Part shown: piece after piece, positions 43,960 to 56,100 of the stretch | How positions within the stretch are numbered: position 1 is the stretch's first letter | Layout: every line of letters starts with the position of its first letter | NCBI GenBank assembly: GCA_973895155.1 | Contig: OZ316896.1 | Coordinates: 4,650,001-4,714,000, forward strand | Length of the DNA: 64,000 nucleotides | Origin: Marsupella aquatica | Lineage: Eukaryota > Marchantiophyta | Direction of reading: 5' to 3' | The notes under the pieces: model-generated | The model's database searches: none | What the model was told of the DNA's origin: nothing | The model's input: only the letters and a program-made list of their open reading frames with translations | Position numbers and translations under genes: made by a program

Positions 43960-44470
43960 TCACTTCACAACGTCTTTCACATAACAACAGCTTGGGCGAA
44001 ATGACACCTTTTTTCTTATAACATCTTTTACTTCACTATATCTTTGGCAAAATTACACCTTTTTCATAACAACATCTTTCACATAATGACATCTTTGGGC
44101 AAAATGACTTCTTTTTCTTACCGACACCTTTTTACTTCATGATATCTTTCACATAACAACATTTTTTTTCTTAACAACATATTTTGTGCAACACACGGGT
44201 ACTTTCCCTCAACGATGTCATGGCCGTCACACCACTTTTCTCTTAACGATGTCTTTGCTGACACAACATCTTTTTTTCTCAACAACGTCTTGGCCGATAT
44301 GACAATTTTTTCCTTAATATATGACATCTTGCCTGACACAACATCTTTTTTCTCAACAACCTCGTGGCCAACACAACATCTTTTTTGTCAACGTCAACCT
44401 CTTGGCTGACATGACATCGTTTTTCTCAACCAAATCTTGGCCGACATGACATCTTGGCCGACAAGATATC
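43960..44470. repeat. Degenerate minisatellite of ACATCTTTT.. / CTTGGCCGACA units
   Basis: Some fifteen 25-40 bp imperfect units with the words AACATCTTTT, TTTCTCAACAACGTC and TTGGCCGACATGACATC. Open frames in this interval reflect the repeat only. Confidence 0.7.
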
Positions 44471-45007
44471 TTTTGTGCAACGCATGGGTACTGAGCTAGT
44501 TGTAATATATTGAATAGTCAGGGAGGCTTCCCACTATTTGAATGATATTCGAATCTGGCAACAATCCGTTGGGCAAATTTCTTAATGGATATAACTGCAG
44601 GCATAGTATACTCAGTGTTTTGAGACATATTCCTACTACATTCAAGAGCAAGTGGCCCTTAACACACTAACTCTTTCAAGAAGTCATTTAAAAGTTTAGT
44701 TTCCCTTTGACTCCCGCTTTCACTCCACGTACATTAAAATTAAGCAATTCCATATTAATCATCCCTGAAAATTTTATTAATTAACACAGTTTGAAAATTT
44801 GAATATCCCTAAAATGATTGCGAGTTTGGCTGTAGACCCCTTATTAAAAATGCCATAGAATCTGGGGTTGACAGAGTTTCTAAATCAAAACAAGCTAAGT
44901 CAATTTTTAAGACAATAACAATCATCTTTGGATTTAGTCACTTCAGTTGATAAGTACAGGAGTTTACTGGACAAAGATGAAGCTTGACATATTAATTGTC
45001 AATTGGA

Positions 45008-45008
<1 letters not shown>

Positions 45009-45042
<34 letters not shown>
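45009..45042. repeat. (CTAT)n microsatellite
   Basis: Eight uninterrupted CTAT units. Confidence 0.95.
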
Positions 45043-47038
45043 AAAGAATAAAACACTTCAGTGTCTTATATATCAAAAGAAAGTTGCATATTACCCTAGG
45101 TAAAGTGTCACACTGAGGAAGTTTGAACAATGACCTAACTTGCTCATACTAGTACAGTAGAGATCACTCTTCAGAAATTGGAGACTAAATAGAGAGGAGA
45201 GGAATGTTCATTGAGCAGCTTGTTAGCTTGTCAAGCTATGGTGGATCATGTTAGTGCTTAATTAGTGTTTTCTTCTCTCGACTATAAACTTAGCCGAGAC
45301 AAACTGAACAATGTGTCTTTGTGTTAGTGTCCATTGTATGCTGTATACTCGTTCCATGCAATGTCCTGCTGATCAATGTCGTCCAAACACTCCCTCTTCC
45401 TGGTTGTACTCGTCCGAGAAGGGTTTTGTGAGTATAATTGAGTACATATGGTCTATTGCCTGGCTATGACTATTTTGCAGAAAGGGTGAGCTTGAACTTC
45501 CACCTCCCCTAAAAGCTTGTGCCACTTTTGGCCAAAATTTGCTAGTATTTTTCTGTCTCATTAACCAGTGTCCCACCTAATCATAGGCCCCATTAGCCAG
45601 CCAGAATCTAACAGTCATCCTTAAATTTAAGATCTGATGGTCAAGAAAATAATTAGATAAGAAATATTTTTGTACATTTGCCACTTTGACTAAAAAGTTC
45701 CCAAGGACTCACTAATCTCATCTCACACGAATAACGAAACAATGTTCGTTCATGCAACTAAAGAAATGATCTCAAATATGGTCACTCTAACTTTCCTTTC
45801 TTCGTCTTCTGTGAAAAATATACAAACATGATGCTTCCAGAAGCAATTTGCCCGGATGCAATTTTAGTCTGCTCTGTTTTGTTTTGCGCTGCCATATTAT
45901 TAGGCACTGAGCTCTTGGGGCGCGTGCAGCATAAGTTTAAAGTGGCTTCTGTGCTTAATTCTTACCATGAATCCAAGTGTCAACTATTAATACGTACAGT
46001 CCTAGTACTGCCTAAACTCGTAAACTATAGATCAACCGAGACGGTTGTCCCTTCCTTCCACATGCCCTGCTAATAAAAATAATAATATCGTAGGGTCTTT
46101 GTACAGTTGTGTGGCTGCTGATGGTCCGATCCACAGTGAGAACCAAGTGTTCGTCCTACGTGTATCCTTTCCCGGAACCAATCTGCAGATTGTCTGCTTG
46201 AGGCCAGAGACAATACACTACTACAGGCCTGACTTATCATTACCGTAGCATCCGGGCTACGCCGGAGCAGATCGATGGATGAATGGATCCTTCGGGAAAT
46301 AGCAGGCAGGGAAAGAGCGCTGCCTTTGCTCCATGTTGGCGAAAACGCGGAATGACCACCAAAGTCAAACGTGGACTCGTTCGACTGTGTAGAACTGTAG
46401 ATTCACAAATCACATCATCACAACGCTTCGCTTCTACGTGAGAAGTTGGGAACTACTTCACTACGGGACAGCAGCTAAACTAAGCAAATTAAAGCCGACT
46501 CTATGGACAAATTATTACTGTAGAACATTTCGAAATCCAAATTAGAACTCTTGCGATCTTCGCCGTTGCTCGTTCGCAGAAATCTGTCAGGGGGCCTCGC
46601 AGTGTCGCTTTCTGGGGCTGGCCAGGTCTCTTGCCAGGAAGGATCGATCCTGACACATAGATCGGTGTTTTTGTTTGTTCAGTGGCCATCAGTCTGCACG
46701 CCATCGTCATTTATCGCGCCCTAGGTTTAACTGTACAAGTACAGTAATGCTGGTGGTTATTGTTATGATTTTTTTTGTCCACTCAGCCTCGATCTGTCAT
46801 CCTTGTTACTTCCGGTTTCTTCTCTACTCCTCTTTTTGACACGGAATACTCAGGACCCTTTCTTAGTAAACGATTCGATCAACACCTCAAGAAGGAAGGG
46901 CAAGCGTTATTTACTACCTGCCCTAAACGAGAGGCTGTGCTGCTTTCAGGTCTCGACGCACTGTTTCTGACCTACTTCCTCCTTCGATTTCGATGCAATC
47001 CGTGGCACCTTGAAAATGTCTTCTTGCGCTAGCTGCGC

Positions 47039-47048
47039 ATCTATATAA
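47039..47048 (+). promoter_or_regulatory. Candidate TATA box of the lectin kinase gene
   Basis: CTATATAACT lies about 345 bp upstream of the start codon at 47387, a plausible distance for a 5' UTR of about 310 nt. Only the motif and its place support it. Confidence 0.35.
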
Positions 47049-47386
47049 CTTCTGTATCGACCCAGACAGAATAAAACGCGTCATACGTCTATTTCCTTGC
47101 TGTACTCGCTCCCTTCCAAAAGGCTTGACAGCCATGTAGATTTTTTCTTTCGTCGATGTTTGGAGAGAGTTTTTCGTTGCGTTCAAGTGGAGCTGTCGTC
47201 CAAGAGCTCGAGACACGCTCTCGATCTTCCTGCAAGTGCGCAAATTCGTGGAATTTTGATTTCTGATGTGAGAACGATATGTCGAGTTTCACAATGTGTG
47301 CCTGCAATTCTTGAACTAGCTTAGGTGTGACTTCAGTTGCCCGATAACGAATTCTGGCCCAGGGGAAGGTGGTCGGGGAAGTGACG

Positions 47387-50300
47387 ATGAGGAGCAAATC
47401 ACCGGCGTGGCGCGCTCAGCTTGGTCTGATGGCCTGCAGCGGACGTGTTCTCTTGGGCCTGTTTCAGTTCCTTGCCTTCTTGTGCATTGTATGTGGCCAG
47501 CAGGAGACGGGATTTTTTCTGAGAGAGTTGAACTCCTCGTCGGTCAACTGCTCTGGGAGCTCCTCACCAACGCCGGATAACGTGCCAGGATTGCGACACG
47601 CTGCTTGCCTCACCCCATTTCCATGTATCGGCGACACGGCACGGGCACAAATTGCTGGGCAGTGCACTTACAATAAATTGATCCAGCTTCCACATTCGCC
47701 TTCTCGGGCGCGCTCTTTCAGTACGATGTTCAGTTTCAACACGCTGAAATATCCGACCTACTTACCTGGAGAGGGCTTCACGTTCTTCTTGGCCCCTGCA
47801 AATCCTGACAATGTTAGCGACAGGGTTGGCGGCGATCTCGGGTGGCTTAGCCAATCCGCCATAGCTTCGGGCAATTACTCGGGCCACAACTTCGCGGTCG
47901 AGTTCGACCTCGTCAGTCAGACTACCGGTGGATTTAATGATCCACCCGGTGAACATGTGGGCATCAACCTCAACAACCTAAATTCTACTTTGTTGAAATT
48001 GTTTGGTTCGGGCGATGATCTCACAAGTCTTTCGAGTGTCGCTACGCTGTTTGTTTGGATCGATTACGATGGCGATAAGAAGTGGATTGACGTGCGACTC
48101 AGTCAAGAAGGCTCGAAGCCTTGCAAGTCTCTCCTCGTTGGCTCTATTGATCTAACAGACGTTCTTCTCGACACAATGTCCTTGGGCTTTTCCTCCTCGA
48201 CTGGAGCTGCGAGCGATTCCACTCCCTACAATACTCAGACGACAATTTTTGATTGGAGTGTTAGCACCTCTGGCAAGGCAAGCGATGGCACGAACCATTT
48301 CTCCTCGATTGATTGCCACATTAGACACTAGCTAGCTCTCCTAGACTTTCTGGAAAGCTTGGTCTGTTCATCCATCGATCTCTCTATCGTGATGTTAGAC
48401 TTTAGACAGGAGCTCGCAAGCATCTTCAAATAGTCGTGTGCATCTATGCAGCCCTCCAGAATGATGTACTGATATTTGCTTGCGTCTGCAGGCTACAAAT
48501 ATTTACCGCCATGACGAGCGTTGCGGTCTCGTGGTGTCCAAGACAACGATTCTCGGTATCATCATCGGTCTCCTGAGCTTCCTCGTCCTTGTCATGCTTG
48601 GCCTGATTCTTTTCTTAAACTACGTCAAAACGAGAAAAGTGTCGGATTTGGAGAGGGAAAGGGCTGAGCTGCTAGCGGAGCTGAAGAATTTGGATTTTGG
48701 GGCACGGGCATTCACCTATCAAGAACTTTTGGTAGCAACCGAACAGTAAGACACTGAACTTGCGCGAAAATGTGCCATGCGTTTCGTTTCGATAACCGTA
48801 TCATCTTTAAGTGCATGCCCAGTAGTGATTTGAGCCTGGTAGCACATGTGAATGCTATCGAATTGTCAGTAAGGTACTTGAGATTGACAATGATCGCGAA
48901 TTTTCAGGTTGGAGATGTATGTACATGATCGTTAGATCGCCACAGATTTGCCATGGTTTCAAGTGTAATTCTTATGGAGAGTGTTTCATGGTTTGATCCA
49001 CCAGGTTCACACATAAAATTGGGAATGGAGGTTTTGGAACGGTGTTCAAGGGCACTCTAGTGTCCCACGTCAAGGGCGACGATACGATTATTGCTGTCAA
49101 AATGATTAAAAAGACGCCGGACTCTGCCGACGACGCCAAGCAGCTGGTAGCGGAGGTGAAGGTGCTTGGCAGGTTGAGGCACGTTAATATCGTCCCCGTT
49201 CTCGGATGGTGTGCCGAACGAGGGCAAATGCTTCTCGTATACAAGTACATGGAAAACGGCGACCTCGATCAGTGGATGTTCCCTGCTGATTATGAAATCG
49301 AAGGTAAATAAATAAAGACAGTACGATTGTGAAGGGCTGTAGATGTACCAATGACGTGCAATTGATGAAACAGTTTTTTGTAACAGCAGAAGCTGTTTGC
49401 GATGTACAGAAGAGCTATCGAAAGGGGCCGTAGCCACAAAGACTATTTGTTCGTGTTGCATGCGAAGTAACGATTTTCTCGCGGATCAGCAGTTTGCTAA
49501 TGCTCGGCCTGGCTGTTAAACGTGTGCAGAAAAGGCAATCTTTAGTTGGGTGAAACGGATGAGCATTCTAAGAGGTGTAGCGTCCGCACTTAAGTTTTTG
49601 CACGAGGACTTTGAGTCCGATAACACTGTACTTCATCGGGACATCAAAACCAGGTTAGTTTTCCAAGAAAAATGGACTAATTTTGAACGAAGTACAAGAG
49701 CAAGCTATATCAGAATTAGTATGATGGAGCTAAGTGCCACTGCATCTCATTTTTTATGGCTCGGTCCTTTCATGGCTCAGGAACGTCATGATCGACAGCA
49801 ATTTCAATGCTCGCCTTGGGGATTTCGGGTTGGCCCGACTTTGCGACCGCAGCAGCCACGGATATCATAGCCAACAATTGGTTGCCACACCAGGATACAT
49901 AGCGCCCGAGTACATGGCGACAATGGGAGCTACCAAAGAGACCGACGTCTATAGTTTTGGAGTCCTAGCGCTGGTAGTCGCAACCGGCAGGTAACGACAA
50001 TTGTCTTCAACTAAATTTCTGAATGTGGACCAAGTGACTAGTACAGTTTATCAGTTTCCAAATAGACAATTGCATCAGCAATCTAGCGAATTCGTTACAA
50101 ACACAAACAGATTCGCCCACGCTCTTGGACTGTAAGTGTTTCCTGCTTGTCGTCCTATTTGATTTTTAGGACGGACGTGGTGCCAGCAGATACTGACGTC
50201 TTGTGTGGCTGTCCTCGCAGGAAGCCTCTTGATGCAAAAGGAGGCCTAGCCAGGTGGGTGCGAGAACTCGATGGCGATGGAACGATAGCCGAGGCCGGGG

Positions 50301-50596
50301 ATTCCAAACTCATGAACTACGATCAAACCTTCAGCCTACAGGAGATGGAAAGAGTGCTGAAAATAGGACTGTTTTGCTGCAACTTTGAACCCTCTCATCG
50401 GCCGTTAATGCATGAAGTTGTCACCGCCCTACAAGGAGATTCCTCGATCTTCTCAGACTCGTTCCCTTCGTATTCACACCAGGAATCAGCCCACGTTTTT
50501 GATTTCCCAGCAGCGGACTACGAAGACGTAACTTTACCGTTTGACGAGTACTACAGCAGTCAGGATGCCATGTTGTCCAAGATCGACATCGACTAG
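47387..50596 (+). CDS. L-type lectin-domain receptor-like kinase (LecRLK)
   Basis: Six exons with consistent phases: 47387-48259 (donor less certain), 48492-48745, 49005-49303, 49530-49653, 49781-49990, 50221-50596; about 711 residues. The signal peptide is [17 protein letters not shown]. The legume-lectin domain has [26 protein letters not shown] and [11 protein letters not shown]. The single membrane helix is [20 protein letters not shown]. In the kinase: GNGGFGTV loop, AVKMIKK (Lys), HRDIKTRNVMID split by an intron, [33 protein letters not shown] and a C-lobe ending HRPLMHEVV. All catalytic residues are present, so it should be an active Ser/Thr kinase that senses extracellular ligands at the plasma membrane. 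LecRLKs act in immunity and development in land plants. The ATG at 47387 was chosen because it precedes the signal peptide directly. Confidence 0.9.
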
Positions 50597-51817
50597 TACT
50601 ACTTTCGTGAAGTATGATTCGAAATTCATCACCAATTTCAACATGGAGTCACTTGGTTTCCCTGTGTCGATGTACTTCGTGAAATATGACTTCGGCGAAC
50701 GTCTTCTTACCCATTTTTGTAGATGTCGGGGTCATCATAAAGACATGAGTATTTTGTCTGGTTCTGTAAATTATAGATGTCGGGGACATTATGTAGACCC
50801 TAAGTCTCATTTCTCAGGTTCTGTAAATTGGGTACCAGAGAGAATCAAATAGTTATTGGAGACTTTGTACAGTAGTGTTAGGAATAGGTGAATCACAAAT
50901 GTTTTGAGAGAATTTACCATCATAATTGGTTTGTGGGTTGTCGTATAGACTCCCATCATACTCTTCCTTACTTTCCTTATGAGCCAGAGCCGTCGATAGT
51001 GCGATCCTCGAATTGCCGCCTAGCTAGGAGAGGTGCACAAGAACTGCTGTAAACCTTTTACTGCGACTCACAGCTGACCTTTGTATCCATCTCTCTGAGC
51101 CTCTTAACTTTCTCCCAGCATTGATGATCTCTTCACTTGTTCTGCCTGTGTACTCGTAGTTTCCGTGTTTCGCGTGATTGAATCTTGGGCTCCGCTGAGA
51201 TTTGTTCAAGGATGTTCATCCCCATATTAGCCAGGGAGCGAGATTCCAAAACGTGCTCTGTGAAGTAGAATTAGTCTAGGCAATACGGCATTGCTTACCT
51301 ATCGCGACCTTGTACTTTATTGATTTGGTCAACATGACCGTGATGAGGTTCCAACATACTGTCATTGTATTGGTGTCAAACGCTAATAAATTGACTGCAA
51401 CTGCTACACGCAAACTGTACATTGTCACTTACTTTATTGTAACGCTCCAACTGCTACGGACGACTGTACGCTGTTATCCTCTCTTACAACCACGTAATGA
51501 AAGGTTGACGACAGCCAAGGTACAACTAGCATCTGGATATCCTTTGACAAGTGTTATGCTGCTACTCTTTGCCATGTAAAGCAAGAGAAACTGGAAGATA
51601 GTGTCTGTTTCGATCATTGAAAAGAGAACTGTATCAGTTCTTCATTATTTTGATCGAGATCGTATCTGCCATGTTTCTTGTCTGAGTGGACCCTCCTTGA
51701 GGGAACACCTTTCACTTACTCTTTTGTGTGTCCATTTCCCATTCTCGGAAGGACTTGTCTCACGGAGTGTGCATTTCCCTTTCTCAGAAGGACTTGTGCA
51801 TCTCCCAGTAATTAAAT

Positions 51818-52062
51818 TTCTTGTTTGGTTGCTTCCCTCTCGTTTGGCCTCTTTGTATTTCTTGTTTGGTTGCTTCCCTCTCGTTTGGCCTCTTTGTATG
51901 CTTCCTTTGTGAATTTGGTTGCTTCCCTCTCGTTTGGCCTCTTTGTATGCTTCCTTTGTGAATGGAATGCCCCCCTCTTTGTATTTCTTGTTTGGTTGCT
52001 TCCCTCTAGTTTGGCCTCTTTGTATGCTTCCTTTGTGAATGGAATGCCCTTGTGGACGCCTC
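51818..52062. repeat. Minisatellite, units of about 36-62 bp
   Basis: Units share TTGGTTGCTTCCCTCT, GTTTGGCCTCTTTGTAT and, in the longer form, GCTTCCTTTGTGAATGGAAT. About five copies. Confidence 0.85.
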
Positions 52063-52551
52063 TTTTGTATGATGTCCTTGTGAATGGAATTCAAAAAAAT
52101 CTTTCAAAGCAAAAAAAACAGGACTTGTCTCTCTAGAGGTTTTGAATCGTTCCTGTGTCCCAGTTTCTACCCACACAGCAAGAAGATACTGTTTTCAAGT
52201 GAGGAAGCAATATGGTGTGTAGGTACTGTGTGCATGAGGCCTGCATTCGCGAAGGGACTCCATGGACTCAAGGGTGTGCTCTTCAATCATGGACTCAATG
52301 GACCAAAGAGAAAGTCAAGTGGTGGTACTACTGTACATTGTCAGAAAGACAACTAAGAAAAAAGAGTCATGGACTCAATGGACGGACGAGAAAGTCAAGT
52401 GATGGTACTACTGTACGTTGTCAGAAAGACAACTAAGAAAAAAGAATCAGAAAAGACAAACGCGGGAGCTAAATGCTTTAGAACACTAAAAGGCATCCAA
52501 TCACCAATTTCTGAGCGAAATCCAAACAATAATTCCTCCCAGTCTCCACAT

Positions 52552-52820
52552 TGGTGCGATCGAAACTCTGTAAATCAATCGTGCAAGCGGTGCGATAAAA
52601 ACTCGGTAAATCAGTCATGCAAGCGGTGCGATCGAAACTCTGTAAATCAGTCGTGCAAGCAATGCGCCAGCACACGTGCTTCTCAATTTTTTATCTCCGC
52701 TTGTATAGAGTTGAGAGGCTTCGGGCTTATCTGTGGATTGATTTTCATGACACATTTTTTATCTCCGCTTGTATAGAGTTGAGAGGCTTCGGGCTTATCT
52801 GTGGATTGATTTTCATGACA
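52552..52820. repeat. Two adjacent small tandem arrays
   Basis: First, three 36-bp units of GGTGCGATCGAAACTCTGTA type (52552-52659). Second, two 67-bp units starting TTTTATCTCCGCTTGTATAG (52686-52820). Confidence 0.85.
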
Positions 52821-53106
52821 CTTATCTTTCAACGGAAAATTAATAATTGGAGGGAAACGATGATCAAGTTGCCAACCAAAATTTCCCCTGGTGCTGCAGT
52901 ATAGGTTGACGAAGCACCCATTTCTCAACCAGGGCAAGCATCGGAATGCACAGCTCATTGTTTTGTTTTGTTGGCAAATGCAACAATATACTAGGAACAC
53001 TGAAAAGATTCAATCTAACATTTTCCATGCTAGCGAAACCTTCACTCAGGTATAGAGGGACTCCATTAATCTGGTAGTAGGCCAAATTTCAGTTTAACCT
53101 AGTTTT

Positions 53107-56100
53107 CTACGAACCAAAGAAATAACCAAAACAGGGGCGTATACCCTGTTTCCATGCTCCACTTAGATCCTCGATGTCGCTGGACATATCTGATCGAGGA
53201 CTCTGGTGCCTATCGTCTTCGACTGGTGTGATTTCAGATGTTTCCCTTCTCCACCTTGAATCTCCCTCGCTCACGAATCTTCTCTTCTTCTTCCTGATGA
53301 TTATCTTTCTCGTGATCAAGGCCCCACAAATTGGGCAGATCAACTCGTACGTCGTTTGCCCACGCAACACCTTCTCAACGTCGTACTTCAACGCATCGTC
53401 ATGCTCGTGAAGGTTGTGATGGTGAAGATGCTGGCCGAGTGGTGGTTCACTGGTGACGTCCAGATCCTCCACCTCACTAGCATAATCCCGTCTACTACCA
53501 CGATAGATCAACGGCCTCCGGGTTACTAAGGGAGCCAAGTCCCCAGACTCCGAATTTCTTGGAGAAGGTGCTGGAAGTGATCGTGGGGTTGTCTCAAAAC
53601 CTTGGAAAGAGTTTGAGCCTGCTGTGTAATCCGACTTCACAACCGCTCTTGGTGAAGCACCGTTCAAAGCTCTGGACGCCCTCGATCTATCATCTTTGAA
53701 AGACGGTGCTTTTCGCCTTCTCCTCCTCAAAGATGGAGATCCGCCATCATCCTCATCAGGCTCGTCCAAAGGCGTTGGCGTCCCTCTTTTGCCTCCTAGA
53801 TCTTTGGCGGAGAGTTTGTCTCTGGCGTCGGCAGTACGTTTGAAAACAAGGGATTCTCCATCAGGTCCGTCGAGCACCATATACTCACTTTTCGTCAGGT
53901 CTTCCCAGTCTGCCCAGCGTCTCGTTCCCAAGGGAAGGTTCATAGCTGTTGGGAGGCCAGTGGGAAACTCAGGTTCAGAGGAAAATTCCCCATCATGAGT
54001 ATCCTCGAAAGATGGTGATGAATGTCTACTGCCAGCAGGTGTGTACTCATTTTTCTGGACGACTTCCCGATCGTCTTCCCAGAGATTGTCTACACCAGGT
54101 TGAACAGGTTCGTACCGAGAGGTGTCTTCGTTGTCACCCAGGTCCTTTCTTCCCTGTCTTGAACCTAGGCCTGAATCTACAACGTTAAGGTTCATTGGCA
54201 AACTATTTCTAGACACCTCTGGCTCCAACTTTGCTTTTGGAAAACAGAACAGATCACCTTCGTCGGGAACTGAAGTCACCATTGCGTCGGGTTGCTTCCC
54301 GCGGCTCATGCCATCAATCTCCTGTTCAGAATTCATAGCTGTGTCAGAATTACTAGCGACAGGAGGTGTTTCCAAGGGTTCCACCGATCCTGCTCGCTTA
54401 TTACTCCCGCTATCTACAATATTACTGTCTGCATGATTTGGAGATTCAAGCCCATTTTCATGTTCGCCATCACCAAGGTCAGACTCCAACACAGGACTCG
54501 ATCTCTCCGGTCTGCTCAAACGTTCACTCTCTGCACCAGAATGTTCAGAAGTATTAATATTATTATAGTTTGAGAAGTTTCATAGTTAGCTGTTTTCTCA
54601 AAAGATGGTGAACACCCTCTTAGATATCCATAATAGGATTCGACTGACCTCTTACCACGTCATCCCAGTCTTCCCAGTTTGTTAATGCTGAAGACAATTT
54701 GGATAGACCTATATTGCTACTTTGACCAGTTTCAGACTGAAGAGGCACAGGAATGCTATCCAACAAACTTGCTCCTCGTTCGTGACCTAAACCTTCATTT
54801 AGGTCCAGCAAATCCAAAACTTTGATTCCGGGAACCTCCAGTTTTGGACTGGAAGCACCGATAGCTGCTATAGCTTCCTCGTTTGCAGGCCCTGAATTTT
54901 TCTCTTCCACAGAGGGTTCGCTAAAGTCTATAAGCCAGTCTGAATTCTCACCCTCCGGGATATGGACTGGCAAACTTGCAGCAGCAGCTATGTCAATTCC
55001 ACCACCCTCAACAAAAGACTCTGACTCCAAAGATGTACCTGTGGTTCCCTGTCCGAGCTCGCTCACGTCTCCATGGGAGTCTACTCGAGGAGTCAGGAGG
55101 TCTCCTGAGGACTTTGGATCTTGAGCCTTTCTAAAGGTTATCCCTTCCAAAAGCTTTAGGCCCCTCTTGATCACGTCAGCAACGCCACCCTCAACAAAAG
55201 ACTCGACCTCCGAGACTGTACCTGTCTTTCGCTGTCCAAGCCCGGTAACATCACCAAGGGTGTCTGCTTGAGGAGTCTGGTATTCTCCTAAGGACTCTGG
55301 ATCTTGGGTTTTTCTCAAGCTTATCCCTTCCATAAGCATATCACCGCTCTTGATCAGGTCAGTGACACCACTCTCAACAATAGACTCGAACTCCGACACT
55401 CCGCCTGTCTTTGCTTGTCCAAGCCCGCTCACATCACCAAGAGAGCCTGGAGTCTCGTATCCTCCTGAGGATTCTGGATCTTGGACCTTTCTCAAGGTTA
55501 TCCCTTTCATTAGCTTTTGACCGGCTTCGATCACATCGGTAACACCACCCTCAACAAAAGACTCGAACTCCGACACAATACCTGTCTTTCCTTGTCCGAG
55601 CCCGCTCACATCACCAAGAGAGTCTACTTGAGGAGTCTCGAATTCTCCTGGGGATTCTGGATCTTGGGCCTTTCTCGATGTTATCCCTTGCACAAGCATT
55701 TGGCCGGTTTGAATCATGTCAGCAACACCACCCGCAGCAAAAGACTCGAAGTCCGAAATTGTTGTACCTGTCTTTCCCTGTTCGAACCCGCTTACTTCAC
55801 CAAGAGAGTCTACTTGACGAGTCTGGTATCCTCCTGAGGATTCTGGATCTTGGTCCTTTCTAAACGTTATCCCTTCCATAAGCATTGGACCCCTCTTGAT
55901 CACATCTTCCCAGTCATCCCAGTTCGCCTCTGCTGCTGAAAGTCTCAATGCCACTTTCTTTTGTGGATCAGTTTCTTCTCCTAACCCAGGGATTAGTTCC
56001 TGCCTGTCCTGGTCTGGACTCGAGTGAATATCAGCGGAAGTTGATCTCTCTAGAGAATCCACAGGTTTTTCTTTGTGAACCTCCATATTGACAGTGACTG

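Larger units (their letters stand above)
42837..47386. other. Gene-free stretch with tandem repeats
   Basis: A tandem duplication occupies 43040-43620, an imperfect minisatellite 43960-44470, and a (CTAT)n microsatellite 45009-45042. No domain-bearing frame was found. The last 350 bp are the putative promoter and 5' UTR of the lectin kinase. Confidence 0.6.
50597..53106. other. Gene-free stretch with minisatellites
   Basis: This holds the 3' flanks of two convergent genes. Repeats: 51818-52062, 52552-52659 and 52686-52820. I looked for a VIT-type transmembrane exon continuing the minus-strand gene at 53107 and saw none. Confidence 0.6.

Noticed and set aside
43960-44470. CRISPR-like spacing of short repeats
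   Set aside because: Units are imperfect, unequal in length and without unique spacers of constant size; a eukaryotic minisatellite explains it.
51645-52094. 149-codon minus-strand frame rich in KRGQTRGKQPNKKY units
   Set aside because: It is a translation of the 51818-52062 minisatellite.
52683-53000. Possible downstream membrane exon for the MEB-like gene
   Set aside because: The frame is made of a duplicated 67-bp unit and has no transmembrane pattern or splice signals.
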